Assembly: GCA_016919565.1 (NCBI GenBank)
Contig: JACXTO010000113.1
Coordinates: 1 to 7,923, forward strand
Reading direction: 5' to 3'
Length of the DNA stretch: 7,923 nt
Origin: Methanomassiliicoccaceae archaeon
Lineage (GTDB): Archaea > Thermoplasmatota > Thermoplasmata > Methanomassiliicoccales > UBA472
The notes under the pieces were generated by a model, which was given only the letters and a program-made list of their open reading frames with translations, did not search any database and was not told where the DNA came from. Position 1 is the first letter of the stretch. Each line of letters opens with the position of its first letter. Made by a program: the position numbers and the translations under genes. Shown here piece after piece: positions 1-5,260 of this stretch.

Positions 1-47
1 AAAGAACCGGGCGCTTCCGCAATTTCCTTCTCTTCAGCGGCTGCCAT
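1..47 (-). CDS. 5' end of an unidentified minus-strand gene (partial)
   Basis: An ATG at 47-45 opens a frame that reads MAAAEEKEIAEAPGS and then leaves the window, so only 15 codons are visible. A strong Shine-Dalgarno sequence, GGAGG at 59-55, lies 7 nt upstream of the ATG, and a TATA-like region follows at 91-106. Together these support a real start. The visible part is rich in Ala and Glu and hydrophilic. It shows no signal peptide or recognisable motif, so the product cannot be named. The gene points away from everything else in the window and is separated from the next gene by about 1 kb. Confidence 0.6.
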   Translation of the reverse strand, partial: MAAAEEKEIAEAPGS

Positions 48-90
48 AAGCTATCCTCCATTGGGTGGACAATGAGTCGGCTGAGGATTG

Positions 91-106
91 TATATGACGT
101 ATATGA
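91..106 (-). promoter_or_regulatory. Probable promoter (TATA region) of the left-edge gene
   Basis: TATATGA occurs twice, at 91-97 and 100-106. Read on the minus strand this gives an AT-rich ATATACGTCATATA box. From the proximal copy, a start site about 25 nt downstream falls near position 69. That leaves a leader of roughly 20 nt containing the GGAGG ribosome site. The 9-nt spacing of the two copies could also be an operator. This assignment rests on spacing alone. Confidence 0.4.
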
Positions 107-123
107 ATGCTACTTCGAATTCT

Positions 124-136
124 GAAAAATTTAATG
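124..136 (+). promoter_or_regulatory. Candidate plus-strand archaeal promoter (BRE/TATA-like)
   Basis: GAAAAATTTAATG resembles a purine-rich BRE followed by a TATA box on the plus strand. It is similar in form to the mmp3 promoter at 7712-7726. A start site would fall near 157, just before a stretch with several stem-loops (166-397) and no convincing open reading frame. It lies back to back with the promoter of the left-edge gene. Confidence 0.25.
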
Positions 137-235
137 GCGTCGAGAATGCGTCCAGCCTGTGAAGTTTAACCTTTGTTAATAAGAGAGTCGGCCCGGAGCT
201 TACGGCGCCTCGGGGTACTTCGTCATGTCCTCAGC

Positions 236-259
236 CGATGGGGACTGCAGTCCTCATCG
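236..259. repeat. 24-nt near-perfect palindrome with a 12-nt perfect core
   Basis: The core GGACTGCAGTCC (242-253) equals its own reverse complement. Outside it, CGATG (236-240) pairs with CATCG (255-259), and the only mismatched pair is G241/T254, which would be a G-U pair in RNA. An outer GTCATG (222-227) pairs with CATGAC (268-273). It could be a dimeric protein-binding site, an RNA hairpin, or a remnant of a mobile element. Confidence 0.7.
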
Positions 260-343
260 TTCAGGCCCATGACATCCCATCTCACTCATCGAGCGCCCGT
301 TCAAGCGAACGTTTGCTTCGGTGACGGAATCCGCAGCACTTGC

Positions 344-364
344 TCGGGGACCGCAGTTCCCCGA
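344..364. repeat. Stem-loop, 7-bp stem
   Basis: TCGGGGA (344-350) and TCCCCGA (358-364) are perfect reverse complements around a 7-nt loop, CCGCAGT. No T-run follows directly, so it is not a classic terminator in either direction. The sequence GGGGACCGCAGT at 346-357 matches GGGGACTGCAGT at 240-251 in 11 of 12 positions, so the two structures may be related. Confidence 0.55.
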
Positions 365-444
365 TAGCCACTTTGGATTGTGGTTTCTAGGCCACAAATG
401 GGACCAGACTTCTTTGGCGACGTCCTCAAACGCCGCAGGATCCT

Positions 445-462
445 ATCTGGTTTCCCCCAGAT
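445..462. repeat. Stem-loop, 6-bp stem
   Basis: ATCTGG (445-450) and CCAGAT (457-462) pair perfectly around TTTCCC. It lies just before copy 1 of the direct repeat. A stem this short can arise by chance, and it is listed because it belongs to a cluster of similar structures. Confidence 0.35.
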
Positions 463-466
463 GCAT

Positions 467-512
467 TTCGCCTCCGGGCCAAAATAATGATTGGTCGCGC
501 ATCATAAATAGG
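467..512 (+). repeat. Promoter-like direct repeat, copy 1
   Basis: The block 467-500 matches 867-902 at about 30 of 37 aligned columns with short gaps. Identical cores are TTCG, CCTCCGGGC, TAATG and GTCGCGC. In this copy the block is followed at 504-512 by ATAAATAGG, a TATA-like string. Conservation that stops at a TATA-like box suggests a duplicated promoter module. A start site would fall near 535, and an ATG at 538 opens an 85-codon frame, but its composition does not look like a real protein. Confidence 0.45.
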
Positions 513-638
513 TTATCTTCACAGCGTTACGGCCCGATGAATCGCAATGCTCATGCTGGCGCCTATTACATTTCCACAATGGTAGAGAAATGCCCGGAGT
601 ATGTGCGGAATCAGGCGTCGGCTCAGTGGCCCTCGAAC

Positions 639-658
639 CACCATTCCTCAAAATGGTG
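639..658. repeat. Stem-loop, 7-bp stem
   Basis: CACCATT (639-645) and AATGGTG (652-658) are perfect reverse complements separated by six bases. It sits within the gene-free stretch and has no T-run after it on either strand. Confidence 0.5.
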
Positions 659-823
659 TCCGTCGTTTGGGCGACTGGTCGTCCATTTCGCACGCGATTT
701 CCGCTGCGGGATTTACTCGCGGAGCGGTTCGGTCGAATCCACCCATCGCCTCCCGATGATTTATGCATCGTGGCAGGGCGAAACACCGCCATGAAGGCAG
801 TGCATAGACCTCGCGCAGATTAT

Positions 824-841
824 GAAACGCCAAGGCGTTTC
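824..841. repeat. 18-nt inverted repeat, 8-bp arms
   Basis: GAAACGCC (824-831) and GGCGTTTC (834-841) are perfect reverse complements separated by only two bases. With such a short spacer this reads more like a binding site for a dimeric protein than an RNA hairpin, although the inner pairs could open to form a loop. It lies 26 nt before copy 2 of the direct repeat. Confidence 0.55.
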
Positions 842-866
842 CGTTCTCCGCGCGTTGCCTGATCCC

Positions 867-915
867 TTCGCGCCTCCGGGCAATCTAATGTATTTGTCGC
901 GCGAATTATTTATAG
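867..915 (+). repeat. Promoter-like direct repeat, copy 2
   Basis: Second copy of the module seen at 467-512, exactly 400 nt further right. Here the shared block (867-902) is followed by GAATTATTTATAG. The ten bases GAATTATTTA (903-912) recur at 7801-7810, just before the plus-strand gene at the right edge. That strengthens the reading as a TATA box. A plus-strand start would fall near 937, but only a six-codon frame begins there (ATG at 943). Confidence 0.45.
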
Positions 916-940
916 ATTGGCTCCCTACCACGATCAAGCA

Positions 941-986
941 AAATGATTAAACTATTAATATAATAATAATTATATCAATATTATTG
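941..986. other. AT-rich tract (42 of 46 bases A or T)
   Basis: Only G945, C952, C976 and G986 interrupt a run of A and T, in contrast with GC-rich surroundings. The tract lies downstream of the minus-strand coiled-coil gene, beyond the stem-loop at 1002-1024. The most economical reading is a transcription termination zone, since archaeal polymerase stops at T-rich stretches. An easily melted or bent DNA site is the alternative. Confidence 0.5.
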
Positions 987-1001
987 TGCCAGTCCGCAAC
1001 C

Positions 1002-1024
1002 CCGCATATCAACGTCTTATGCGG
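1002..1024 (-). terminator. Candidate terminator stem-loop for the coiled-coil gene
   Basis: CCGCATA (1002-1008) and TATGCGG (1018-1024) form a perfect 7-bp stem with a 9-nt loop. Going along the minus strand it lies 65 nt past the stop of the 1090-1314 gene and is followed, about 15 nt on, by the AT-rich tract. CGCAACC occurs on both sides of the stem (994-1000 and 1027-1033). The T-runs on the minus strand are short and interrupted, so the assignment is tentative. Confidence 0.3.
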
Positions 1025-1089
1025 ATTCGCAACCTTCGTGATGGAATTGCGCAACGATCAGAAGAGATCAAACCGATTCGGGAAATCGC

Positions 1090-1314
1090 CTATTTCTTCA
1101 TTTGAGCGATCTGATTTCGAGTCTCGCGGATCTTCTCGTTCAATCGCTCGATGTGCTCTTCAATCCTTGCCTTCACGCGATCGTACTGCGACTGGTCGAT
1201 CTCGTGTCGTTTGAGCATCTTCTCGGCCCCTTCGAGGTCATTTCGATATTCTCCTTTGACAGCGTTCAGCTCCTTGAGCTTCTTCTCTAGTCTCTCAGCG
1301 CTCGGACCGAACAT
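1090..1314 (-). CDS. Small charged coiled-coil protein, function unknown
   Basis: A 74-residue protein made almost wholly of charged, helix-forming residues with leucine, isoleucine, valine or methionine at heptad-like spacing (for example LEKKLKELNAVKGEYRNDLEGA and, further on, RVKARIEEHIERLNEKIRE). A short break near residues 36-44 (RHEIDQSQY) could be the turn of a helical hairpin. It has no cysteine, membrane segment or signal peptide, so it is probably a cytoplasmic oligomer or adaptor. The middle, from roughly LKRHEIDQSQYDRVKA onward, resembles the short helical SHOCT pattern, but I would not assign that family. A TATA-like AATATATC (1351-1344) lies about 33 nt before the ATG, giving a very short leader with a weak GAGG. 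The stop codon is TAG. Coding status is likely from its coherent coiled-coil composition and its promoter. Confidence 0.7.
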   Translation of the reverse strand: MFGPSAERLEKKLKELNAVKGEYRNDLEGAEKMLKRHEIDQSQYDRVKARIEEHIERLNEKIRETRNQIAQMKK

Positions 1315-1343
1315 TTGCCTCGCCTCGCCCGATTAATCCAGAC

Positions 1344-1351
1344 GATATATT
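1344..1351 (-). promoter_or_regulatory. TATA-like box of the coiled-coil gene
   Basis: On the minus strand CAATATATCGTC is centred near 1348. A start about 25 nt on falls near 1322, only some 8 nt before the ATG at 1314, which implies a near-leaderless message. A second TA-rich string (GGTTAAATCG, 1370-1361) is an alternative. Confidence 0.4.
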
Positions 1352-1436
1352 GCGCAAAGACGATTTAACCCTAGCGCTTGAGCGGGTCAGTCCCCGAGAA
1401 GACCGATAGGCATCCGGGAACGCGAGATACCGAAGC

Positions 1437-1808
1437 CTATCCAGGCCAGTCCTTCTTGAGCAGATGGAGATGGGTCGAGCAGCCGCAATCGGACGATCCG
1501 AAGCCAGGCGCGATCGGGAGCGCAACCCTCTCGACGGCTTCATTGATCCTGCATTCCAGACTTTCAGGCGATTCGAAGATGATCGCCCCCTCAACGCGGG
1601 CTTCTGCCCGAAGGTAGTCGATATGCCAATGCAACTTCCTTCCGCCAACCATGTGCCGGTTGACCCGAGCCTCCCAACCACCCAAGGCCGATCCGACATA
1701 GGCGTAAAGGCCTGCCGGGAAACCGATCATCCCCAGCTTGCCAATGGAGATGGACTTCTTATCTGGCAGCCTCAAGAAAAGGATGTATGAGCCTGGCTGA
1801 CCCCTCAT
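1437..1808 (-). CDS. DUF123-family protein (GIY-YIG nuclease-like)
   Basis: This 123-residue protein matches the archaeal DUF123 family, a branch of the GIY-YIG fold. Visible landmarks are the GIY-like strand GSYIL (residues 6-10), the YIG-like GLYAYVGSA (33-41), a basic RVNRH (48-52), HWHIDYL (60-66) and the C-terminal signature GFGSSDCGCSTHL (102-114). The family is often described as a putative nuclease and sometimes occurs fused to endonuclease III in other organisms, but activity is unproven. I chose the ATG at 1808 because AGGAGG (1819-1814) stands 5 nt before it. A TTG ten codons earlier would extend the frame through that ribosome site and is unlikely. It lies 52 nt after the flavoprotein gene with no clear promoter between them, so the two may share a transcript. 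The stop is TAG. Confidence 0.85.
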   Translation of the reverse strand: MRGQPGSYILFLRLPDKKSISIGKLGMIGFPAGLYAYVGSALGGWEARVNRHMVGGRKLHWHIDYLRAEARVEGAIIFESPESLECRINEAVERVALPIAPGFGSSDCGCSTHLHLLKKDWPG

Positions 1809-1860
1809 CGATCCTCCTGATTCACCGTCAAGGTGCAATTTGCAATAATGTCGGCCATGC

Positions 1861-2424
1861 CTAAGGGGAGTTCAGCTTGCTTGCGAGCTTGACCACCCTG
1901 TCGCCCAACCCGCGCGCCTCCTTCATCGCCTTCTCTTCCCTGGCAACCGCACCCAGCTCGCGTGAGTATGACTGGACGAAGGCCTTCCCAGGCAATACCA
2001 TGCCCTGCAGCGTCATGAAGTCCATCAGGTAGGCGGCCGAGAACTCGTGGCCTGCTCGTCCACCGACGGTAATGGCGGCGCCGACCTTGTTCTCCAGCTT
2101 CCTTCCCGTCTTCGCCAGGAAGTATGTCCTGTCGATCAGCGACTTCGTTTGGGAGGTTATCATCCCGAAGTAGATGGGGGAGCCGATGATTATCGCGTCG
2201 GCAGAGGTCAGCTTGGGGTATAACGCCTGCATGTCATCATCGATCACGCACTTCCCCCCTTCCCCGCATTGGGGGCAGGCCCTGCACCCTTCGATGCACT
2301 TGCCGCTCAGCCCAATGAACTCCACTGTCGCGCCGGCCAGCCGAGCTCCCTCGAGCGCCTCCTTCACGATGATGTCCGTGTTGCCGTTCTCTCGAGGGCT
2401 TCCAGATATGCCAAGAACTCGCAT
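1861..2424 (-). CDS. Iron-sulfur flavoprotein (Isf family, flavodoxin-like fold)
   Basis: The 187-residue product starts with the FMN phosphate-binding loop GISGSPRENGNTD (residues 5-17). A compact cysteine cluster follows, with Cys47, Cys50, Cys53 and Cys59 in the C-x2-C-x2-C-x5-C arrangement typical of Isf, where it binds a [4Fe-4S] cluster. Cys43 is an extra cysteine nearby. GSPIYFG (81-87) is the second FMN-contact segment of NADPH-dependent FMN reductase-like folds. In methanogens Isf proteins are cytoplasmic dimers that pass electrons between ferredoxin and acceptors, including oxygen or peroxide in the proposed detoxification role. GGTGA lies four bases before the ATG. A TATTAA string (2466-2461) could be its own promoter, so it may or may not belong to the marker operon 63 nt upstream. 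The stop is TAG. The family call is confident, the physiological partner unknown. Confidence 0.92.
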   Translation of the reverse strand: MRVLGISGSPRENGNTDIIVKEALEGARLAGATVEFIGLSGKCIEGCRACPQCGEGGKCVIDDDMQALYPKLTSADAIIIGSPIYFGMITSQTKSLIDRTYFLAKTGRKLENKVGAAITVGGRAGHEFSAAYLMDFMTLQGMVLPGKAFVQSYSRELGAVAREEKAMKEARGLGDRVVKLASKLNSP

Positions 2425-2487
2425 CCTCTCACCTTGAACGACAATAATCGCCTAACGGGCTTAATACGTTCGCCTGCGAGATTCGGC

Positions 2488-3420
2488 CTATGATGGTTGA
2501 GCGGCTTTATCACGCGTTTGCAATTGGGCCATCGTCAGGATCCGGATCATGGTGCTGCCTCCGAGCCTGGAAGGGGCGATAGTCGTCAGGTCCCTCAGCT
2601 TCCTCCCGAAGATGTCTATGTCACCCAGCATATCCTTGCATTCGTCGTACGGTATCTTGACCCTCAGCCCATCCAAATGAAGGACGATCGGGGAGGGGCG
2701 CAGGTTCTGCTTCACGGCCTCGAGCTCGTCGACCCTTTGCTTCACCTCGGCCGGATGAACGCAGAGCGGATCCTCGTCGATCAGCTTACGGCGCTTGAAT
2801 ATCGCCGCATCGACGGCCGTGGCCGTCTCCTCTAGCTTCGCGATCTCATCCGCTCGCCTCATCCGCTCGGCCTTCCGCCCAACGCCGCATACCACCGCTT
2901 CGCAGTTCGGCAGGGTCTTGATGTCCGGTCCACAGACCACGATCACCGGGATCTCAATGTCCTCGAAAAGCCGCACCTTCTCCTTCATGATGCAGTCGGC
3001 GAAGTTGCCCAGGATGAAGACCGCGGCGTCATACTCCTCGATGAAGGCCTTCTCGTCGGCGGTGATCTGCGCCGTGGCCCTTCCCTTGCCTCGTGCCAGG
3101 CCCATTACCACCGTGATCGCCCCGTAGCGGCGAAGGTGTTCGGCGATGTCGCAAACCGGATGGGGCATGTGGTGCCTTCCCAGGGTGGGCGCCACCACCG
3201 CGATCTCCGTTCCGGCCAGGGGCACTTCCACCAGCTTCCCCCCAAGCTCCTTGGTCTTGCTCTCTATGATCGGCCTGTCCTCGGAAGGGATGGCGATGGT
3301 GACGGTTATCGCCACCTGCAGCTGCGTCTTCTGGATAACGAAACCTCCGATGTCCTCCACCAGCTCGTAGAGCTCGTTGACGCGGTAGACGCCACCATCG
3401 AACATCAGGACCTCGTACAT
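2488..3420 (-). CDS. mmp7: Methanogenesis marker protein 7 (MCR activation complex subunit)
   Basis: A 310-residue protein recognised as methanogenesis marker 7, a family found only with MCR. Mmp7 copurifies with McrC, Mmp3 and Mmp17 in component A3a, the ATP-dependent system that reduces the nickel of F430 to its active form. Seven cysteines are present (90, 143, 163, 173, 178, 220, 261). The HHMPHPVC stretch (83-90) and the grouped Cys163/173/178 are the most likely metal or cluster ligands, but I cannot assign them from sequence. The middle (about 130-180, AAVFILGNF and IPVIVVCGPD) looks like an alternating alpha/beta fold. The start at MYEVLMF is chosen because the ATG overlaps the mmp17 stop as TGATG and GGAGG stands 4 and 7 nt upstream. 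Longer versions of the frame run into mmp17. It is the last operon gene and ends in TAG. Confidence 0.93.
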   Translation of the reverse strand: MYEVLMFDGGVYRVNELYELVEDIGGFVIQKTQLQVAITVTIAIPSEDRPIIESKTKELGGKLVEVPLAGTEIAVVAPTLGRHHMPHPVCDIAEHLRRYGAITVVMGLARGKGRATAQITADEKAFIEEYDAAVFILGNFADCIMKEKVRLFEDIEIPVIVVCGPDIKTLPNCEAVVCGVGRKAERMRRADEIAKLEETATAVDAAIFKRRKLIDEDPLCVHPAEVKQRVDELEAVKQNLRPSPIVLHLDGLRVKIPYDECKDMLGDIDIFGRKLRDLTTIAPSRLGGSTMIRILTMAQLQTRDKAAQPS

Positions 3421-4031
3421 CAGGCCTCCTCCTCTTCGTCCTCTTCCTCCGATACGGAGTCGTCCTCCGATATCGTCGAGGTCTCCATCTCCTCCTGCAG
3501 CTGCTTGGCCATCGAGATCATCTCCTCGACCATCACATGCTCGGTGGCAGCGATGGTCATGACCGTGTCCGAGGCCAGGGTATGGTGAACCTTGAACCCC
3601 TCTGGCATCAATCTCCACAGGGCGTCCAGCAGTTCCTTCTTCAGCTCCTGTCCCGGGTCCAGCTCCATATTCTTCAGCTGGTCCGGCTTGATGCCGTGGC
3701 AGAGTATCTCCAGGCGGCTGAGCTGCTCGATGCGCTCCCGCCCGAAGCGCTTCCACAGGTTGGCCAGGAGGACCGGAGCATACGACTCATTGGTGATGTT
3801 GAGGTAGGTGTGGTCGCCCTTCGCCTCCACGCTAGCGATGTCTTCAAGCCGCACGGTCGTCCTGGCTTTGCGCGTCCGGACGCCGATTAGGAACAACGGC
3901 TTCTCCGGGAGGATCACGATCCTCGCCTCCTCGATGCGATTGGCTAGCCCCAGGTCGACCAGGATGCGCTTGAACAGGTCGGCGTACAACTGGTTGCCGT
4001 AATCCTCTGTTCCCTTCACCGAGATGTTCAT
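3420..4031 (-). CDS. mmp17: Methanogenesis marker protein 17 with an acidic C-terminal tail
   Basis: A 203-residue protein matching methanogenesis marker 17, another member of the component A3a assembly that activates MCR. The folded part spans about residues 1-178, including [25 protein letters not shown] strands near 38-60 and a single Cys at 111. The last 24 residues (180-203) hold 14 Asp or Glu and end in an almost pure acidic run (195-202). This looks like an added disordered tail, making the protein somewhat longer than I would expect for the family. The gene overlaps mmp15 by ATGA and has GAGGGG six nt before its ATG. Its stop overlaps the mmp7 start by one base. The GAG codons of the tail also supply the ribosome site for mmp7. 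Confidence 0.92.
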   Translation of the reverse strand: MNISVKGTEDYGNQLYADLFKRILVDLGLANRIEEARIVILPEKPLFLIGVRTRKARTTVRLEDIASVEAKGDHTYLNITNESYAPVLLANLWKRFGRERIEQLSRLEILCHGIKPDQLKNMELDPGQELKKELLDALWRLMPEGFKVHHTLASDTVMTIAATEHVMVEEMISMAKQLQEEMETSTISEDDSVSEEEDEEEEA

Positions 4032-5260
4032 CTGTGCCCCTCGAGGAATCCGGACGAGAGCAGGGCCGCTCCGACCGATCCGATGTACTGCGAATTAGGC
4101 GGCACGATCGGCTTCGAGCCGACCACATTTCCGACCGCCTTCACTAGACCGGAGATCAGAGAGGTGCCGCCCACCTGGATCACCGGTTGGCGGACATCTA
4201 TCTCCTGGAGCTGCTGCTCGTACACTTGGTCGGCGACGCTTTGGCAGGCCGCCGCAGCAACATCCTCGATGGTCTGACCGGCCGCCAAGGAGGTCACCAG
4301 GTCCTGTATCCCGAAGATGGAGCAGTAGGAGTTCATCGGCACCTTCCTGGCATCGCCCCTGTCGGCCAGCGCGCCAAGCTCCGTGATATCGACCTTTAGA
4401 CGCTTGGCCGTCAATTCCAGGAAGCGCCCGGAGGCGCCTGCGCAGATCCCTCCCATGGTGAAATTGTCCGGGATGCCGTCCCTGACCGTTATGGCCTTAT
4501 TGTCCATGCCCCCGATGTCGATGATCGTTGCCTCTCCTTTCTGCCGGTCGGCCAGCCAGACCGCGCCCTTCGAGTTCGTGGTCAGCTCCTCCTGGATGAG
4601 TTGGCAGTTCAGCTTCTTGCCGATGGTGTATCGCCCGTAGCCGGTGACCCCGATGGCCTCCAGCTCGGAACGCTTCACCCCCGCCTCCGCAAGCGCCTTG
4701 TCCAGGGCCTCCTCGGCGGACCCGACCACTTCCCCGGTGGGGTGCCAGAACTTGCCGATTATCACGTTGTCCCTCATTATCATCGCCTTGGTGGTGGAGG
4801 AGCCCGAGTCGATTCCCGCCGTCAGGCCGACCTGCCTCTCCCTGGCCAGAAGCTCCTTCCTTTCGACAATGGTGACGAGCGCCTCCATTCGGGTCAATAG
4901 CTGCCCCGACTTGGTCCGCTCGGTGAATGAGTATGTTACGACTGGCAAGCGCGAATGCTCCTGGACGTAACGGCGGAGCTCGTTGCGGATCAGCGCCGCC
5001 TCCGCGCAGCGGAAGCAGGAGGAGATGAAGACGGCGTCGGCGTCGTATCGTCCATCAGTGATCGCCATCGCTCTGGCGATCATCAGCTTGAGCTGCGCGC
5101 TGGTCGGTGTGAAGCCGAATTCCTCCACCGCCTTATCGATCTCGGACGCCTCGACGTCGGGAAAGACCATCTTCGCCCCGACCGTTGTCGCCGCCTTTTC
5201 GATCTCGGACTGAACGCCGCTGTACTCTGTGCCGCAGGAAAGCTGTGCGATCTTTATCAT
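4028..5260 (-). CDS. mmp15: Methanogenesis marker protein 15, BadF/BadG/HgdC-type ATPase
   Basis: A 410-residue protein of two parts. Residues 1 to about 140 form an extra N-terminal domain with Cys9, Cys82 and Cys85 (SCGTEYSG and [10 protein letters not shown]). Residues 147-405 form an ASKHA-fold ATPase of the BadF/BadG/BcrA/HgdC group: phosphate-1 motif [12 protein letters not shown] (149-160), TGYGRY (206-211), [12 protein letters not shown] (246-257), [13 protein letters not shown] (270-282), NSYCSIFG (310-317) and VGGTSLISG (363-371). In HgdC-type activators the cysteines equivalent to Cys273 and Cys313 hold one [4Fe-4S] cluster shared between two subunits, and ATP hydrolysis drives very low-potential electron transfer. 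By analogy Mmp15 may energise electrons or mature a cofactor for MCR, though its exact role is not settled. GGAGG lies 7 nt before the ATG, which overlaps the mmp5 stop by four bases. Confidence 0.94.
   Translation of the reverse strand: MIKIAQLSCGTEYSGVQSEIEKAATTVGAKMVFPDVEASEIDKAVEEFGFTPTSAQLKLMIARAMAITDGRYDADAVFISSCFRCAEAALIRNELRRYVQEHSRLPVVTYSFTERTKSGQLLTRMEALVTIVERKELLARERQVGLTAGIDSGSSTTKAMIMRDNVIIGKFWHPTGEVVGSAEEALDKALAEAGVKRSELEAIGVTGYGRYTIGKKLNCQLIQEELTTNSKGAVWLADRQKGEATIIDIGGMDNKAITVRDGIPDNFTMGGICAGASGRFLELTAKRLKVDITELGALADRGDARKVPMNSYCSIFGIQDLVTSLAAGQTIEDVAAAACQSVADQVYEQQLQEIDVRQPVIQVGGTSLISGLVKAVGNVVGSKPIVPPNSQYIGSVGAALLSSGFLEGHR

Larger units (their letters stand above)
157..397 (+). 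ncRNA. Candidate structured non-coding RNA region (speculative)
   Basis: No convincing protein is encoded here, but stem-loops are dense. They are TTAAC/GTTAA at 166-179, a nested structure at 222-273 with the 236-259 palindrome at its tip, CGTTC/GAACG at 298-311, TCGGGGA/TCCCCGA at 344-364 and TTGTGG/CCACAA at 378-397. A TATA-like element at 124-136 is correctly placed for a transcript starting near 157. I compared it mentally with archaeal SRP RNA, RNase P RNA and tRNA signatures and found no match. The strand and ends are guesses, and it could equally be decayed sequence. Confidence 0.2.
48..1089. other. Gene-free stretch of about 1 kb
   Basis: Several frames stay open for 60-157 codons, but none shows the GC-rich third positions, ribosome sites or recognisable sequence of the neighbouring genes. 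They read as Ser-, His-, Trp- and Arg-rich noise. The stretch instead holds the promoters, stem-loops, palindrome, direct repeat and AT-rich tract listed separately. Its GC content is more mixed than in the coding part. It may hold one or more RNA genes, or be decayed sequence. I found no tRNA, rRNA or CRISPR array. Confidence 0.6.

Noticed and set aside
724..745. tRNA T-arm-like string GGTTCGGTCGAATCC
   Set aside because: The loop does not fit the TTCRANY pattern, and no acceptor, D or anticodon arm can be drawn around it.
502..792. 96-codon minus-strand open frame overlapping the same region
   Set aside because: It is Arg-, Ser- and Asn-rich with no coherent secondary-structure pattern, and overlaps other equally open frames, as expected for non-coding DNA of this GC content.
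321..794. 157-codon plus-strand open frame in the gene-free region, including a leaderless-looking ATG at 538
   Set aside because: Codon third positions are mixed, unlike the neighbours. The protein is rich in Ser, His, Trp and Arg, has no recognisable motif, and no ribosome site precedes its ATG. The TATA-like box at 504-512 is the only support for the 538 start.
48..1089. CRISPR array, archaeal SRP RNA or RNase P RNA in the gap
   Set aside because: There are no regularly spaced identical repeats, and I could not find the conserved S-domain motif of SRP RNA or the P4 motif of RNase P RNA.
1437..1838. Alternative TTG start ten codons upstream for the DUF123 protein
   Set aside because: It would translate through the AGGAGG ribosome site, which is ideally placed for the ATG at 1808.
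2488..3756. Longer 422-residue version of Mmp7
   Set aside because: The added N-terminus is Gly/Ala/Arg-rich and lies entirely in the wrong frame of mmp17. The start at 3420 has a good SD, an overlap with the mmp17 stop, and the family's expected beginning.
3537..3890. 117-codon plus-strand frame opposite mmp17, and similar antisense frames across the operon
   Set aside because: They mirror strongly biased minus-strand codons of well-recognised genes and have no promoter or ribosome site of their own.
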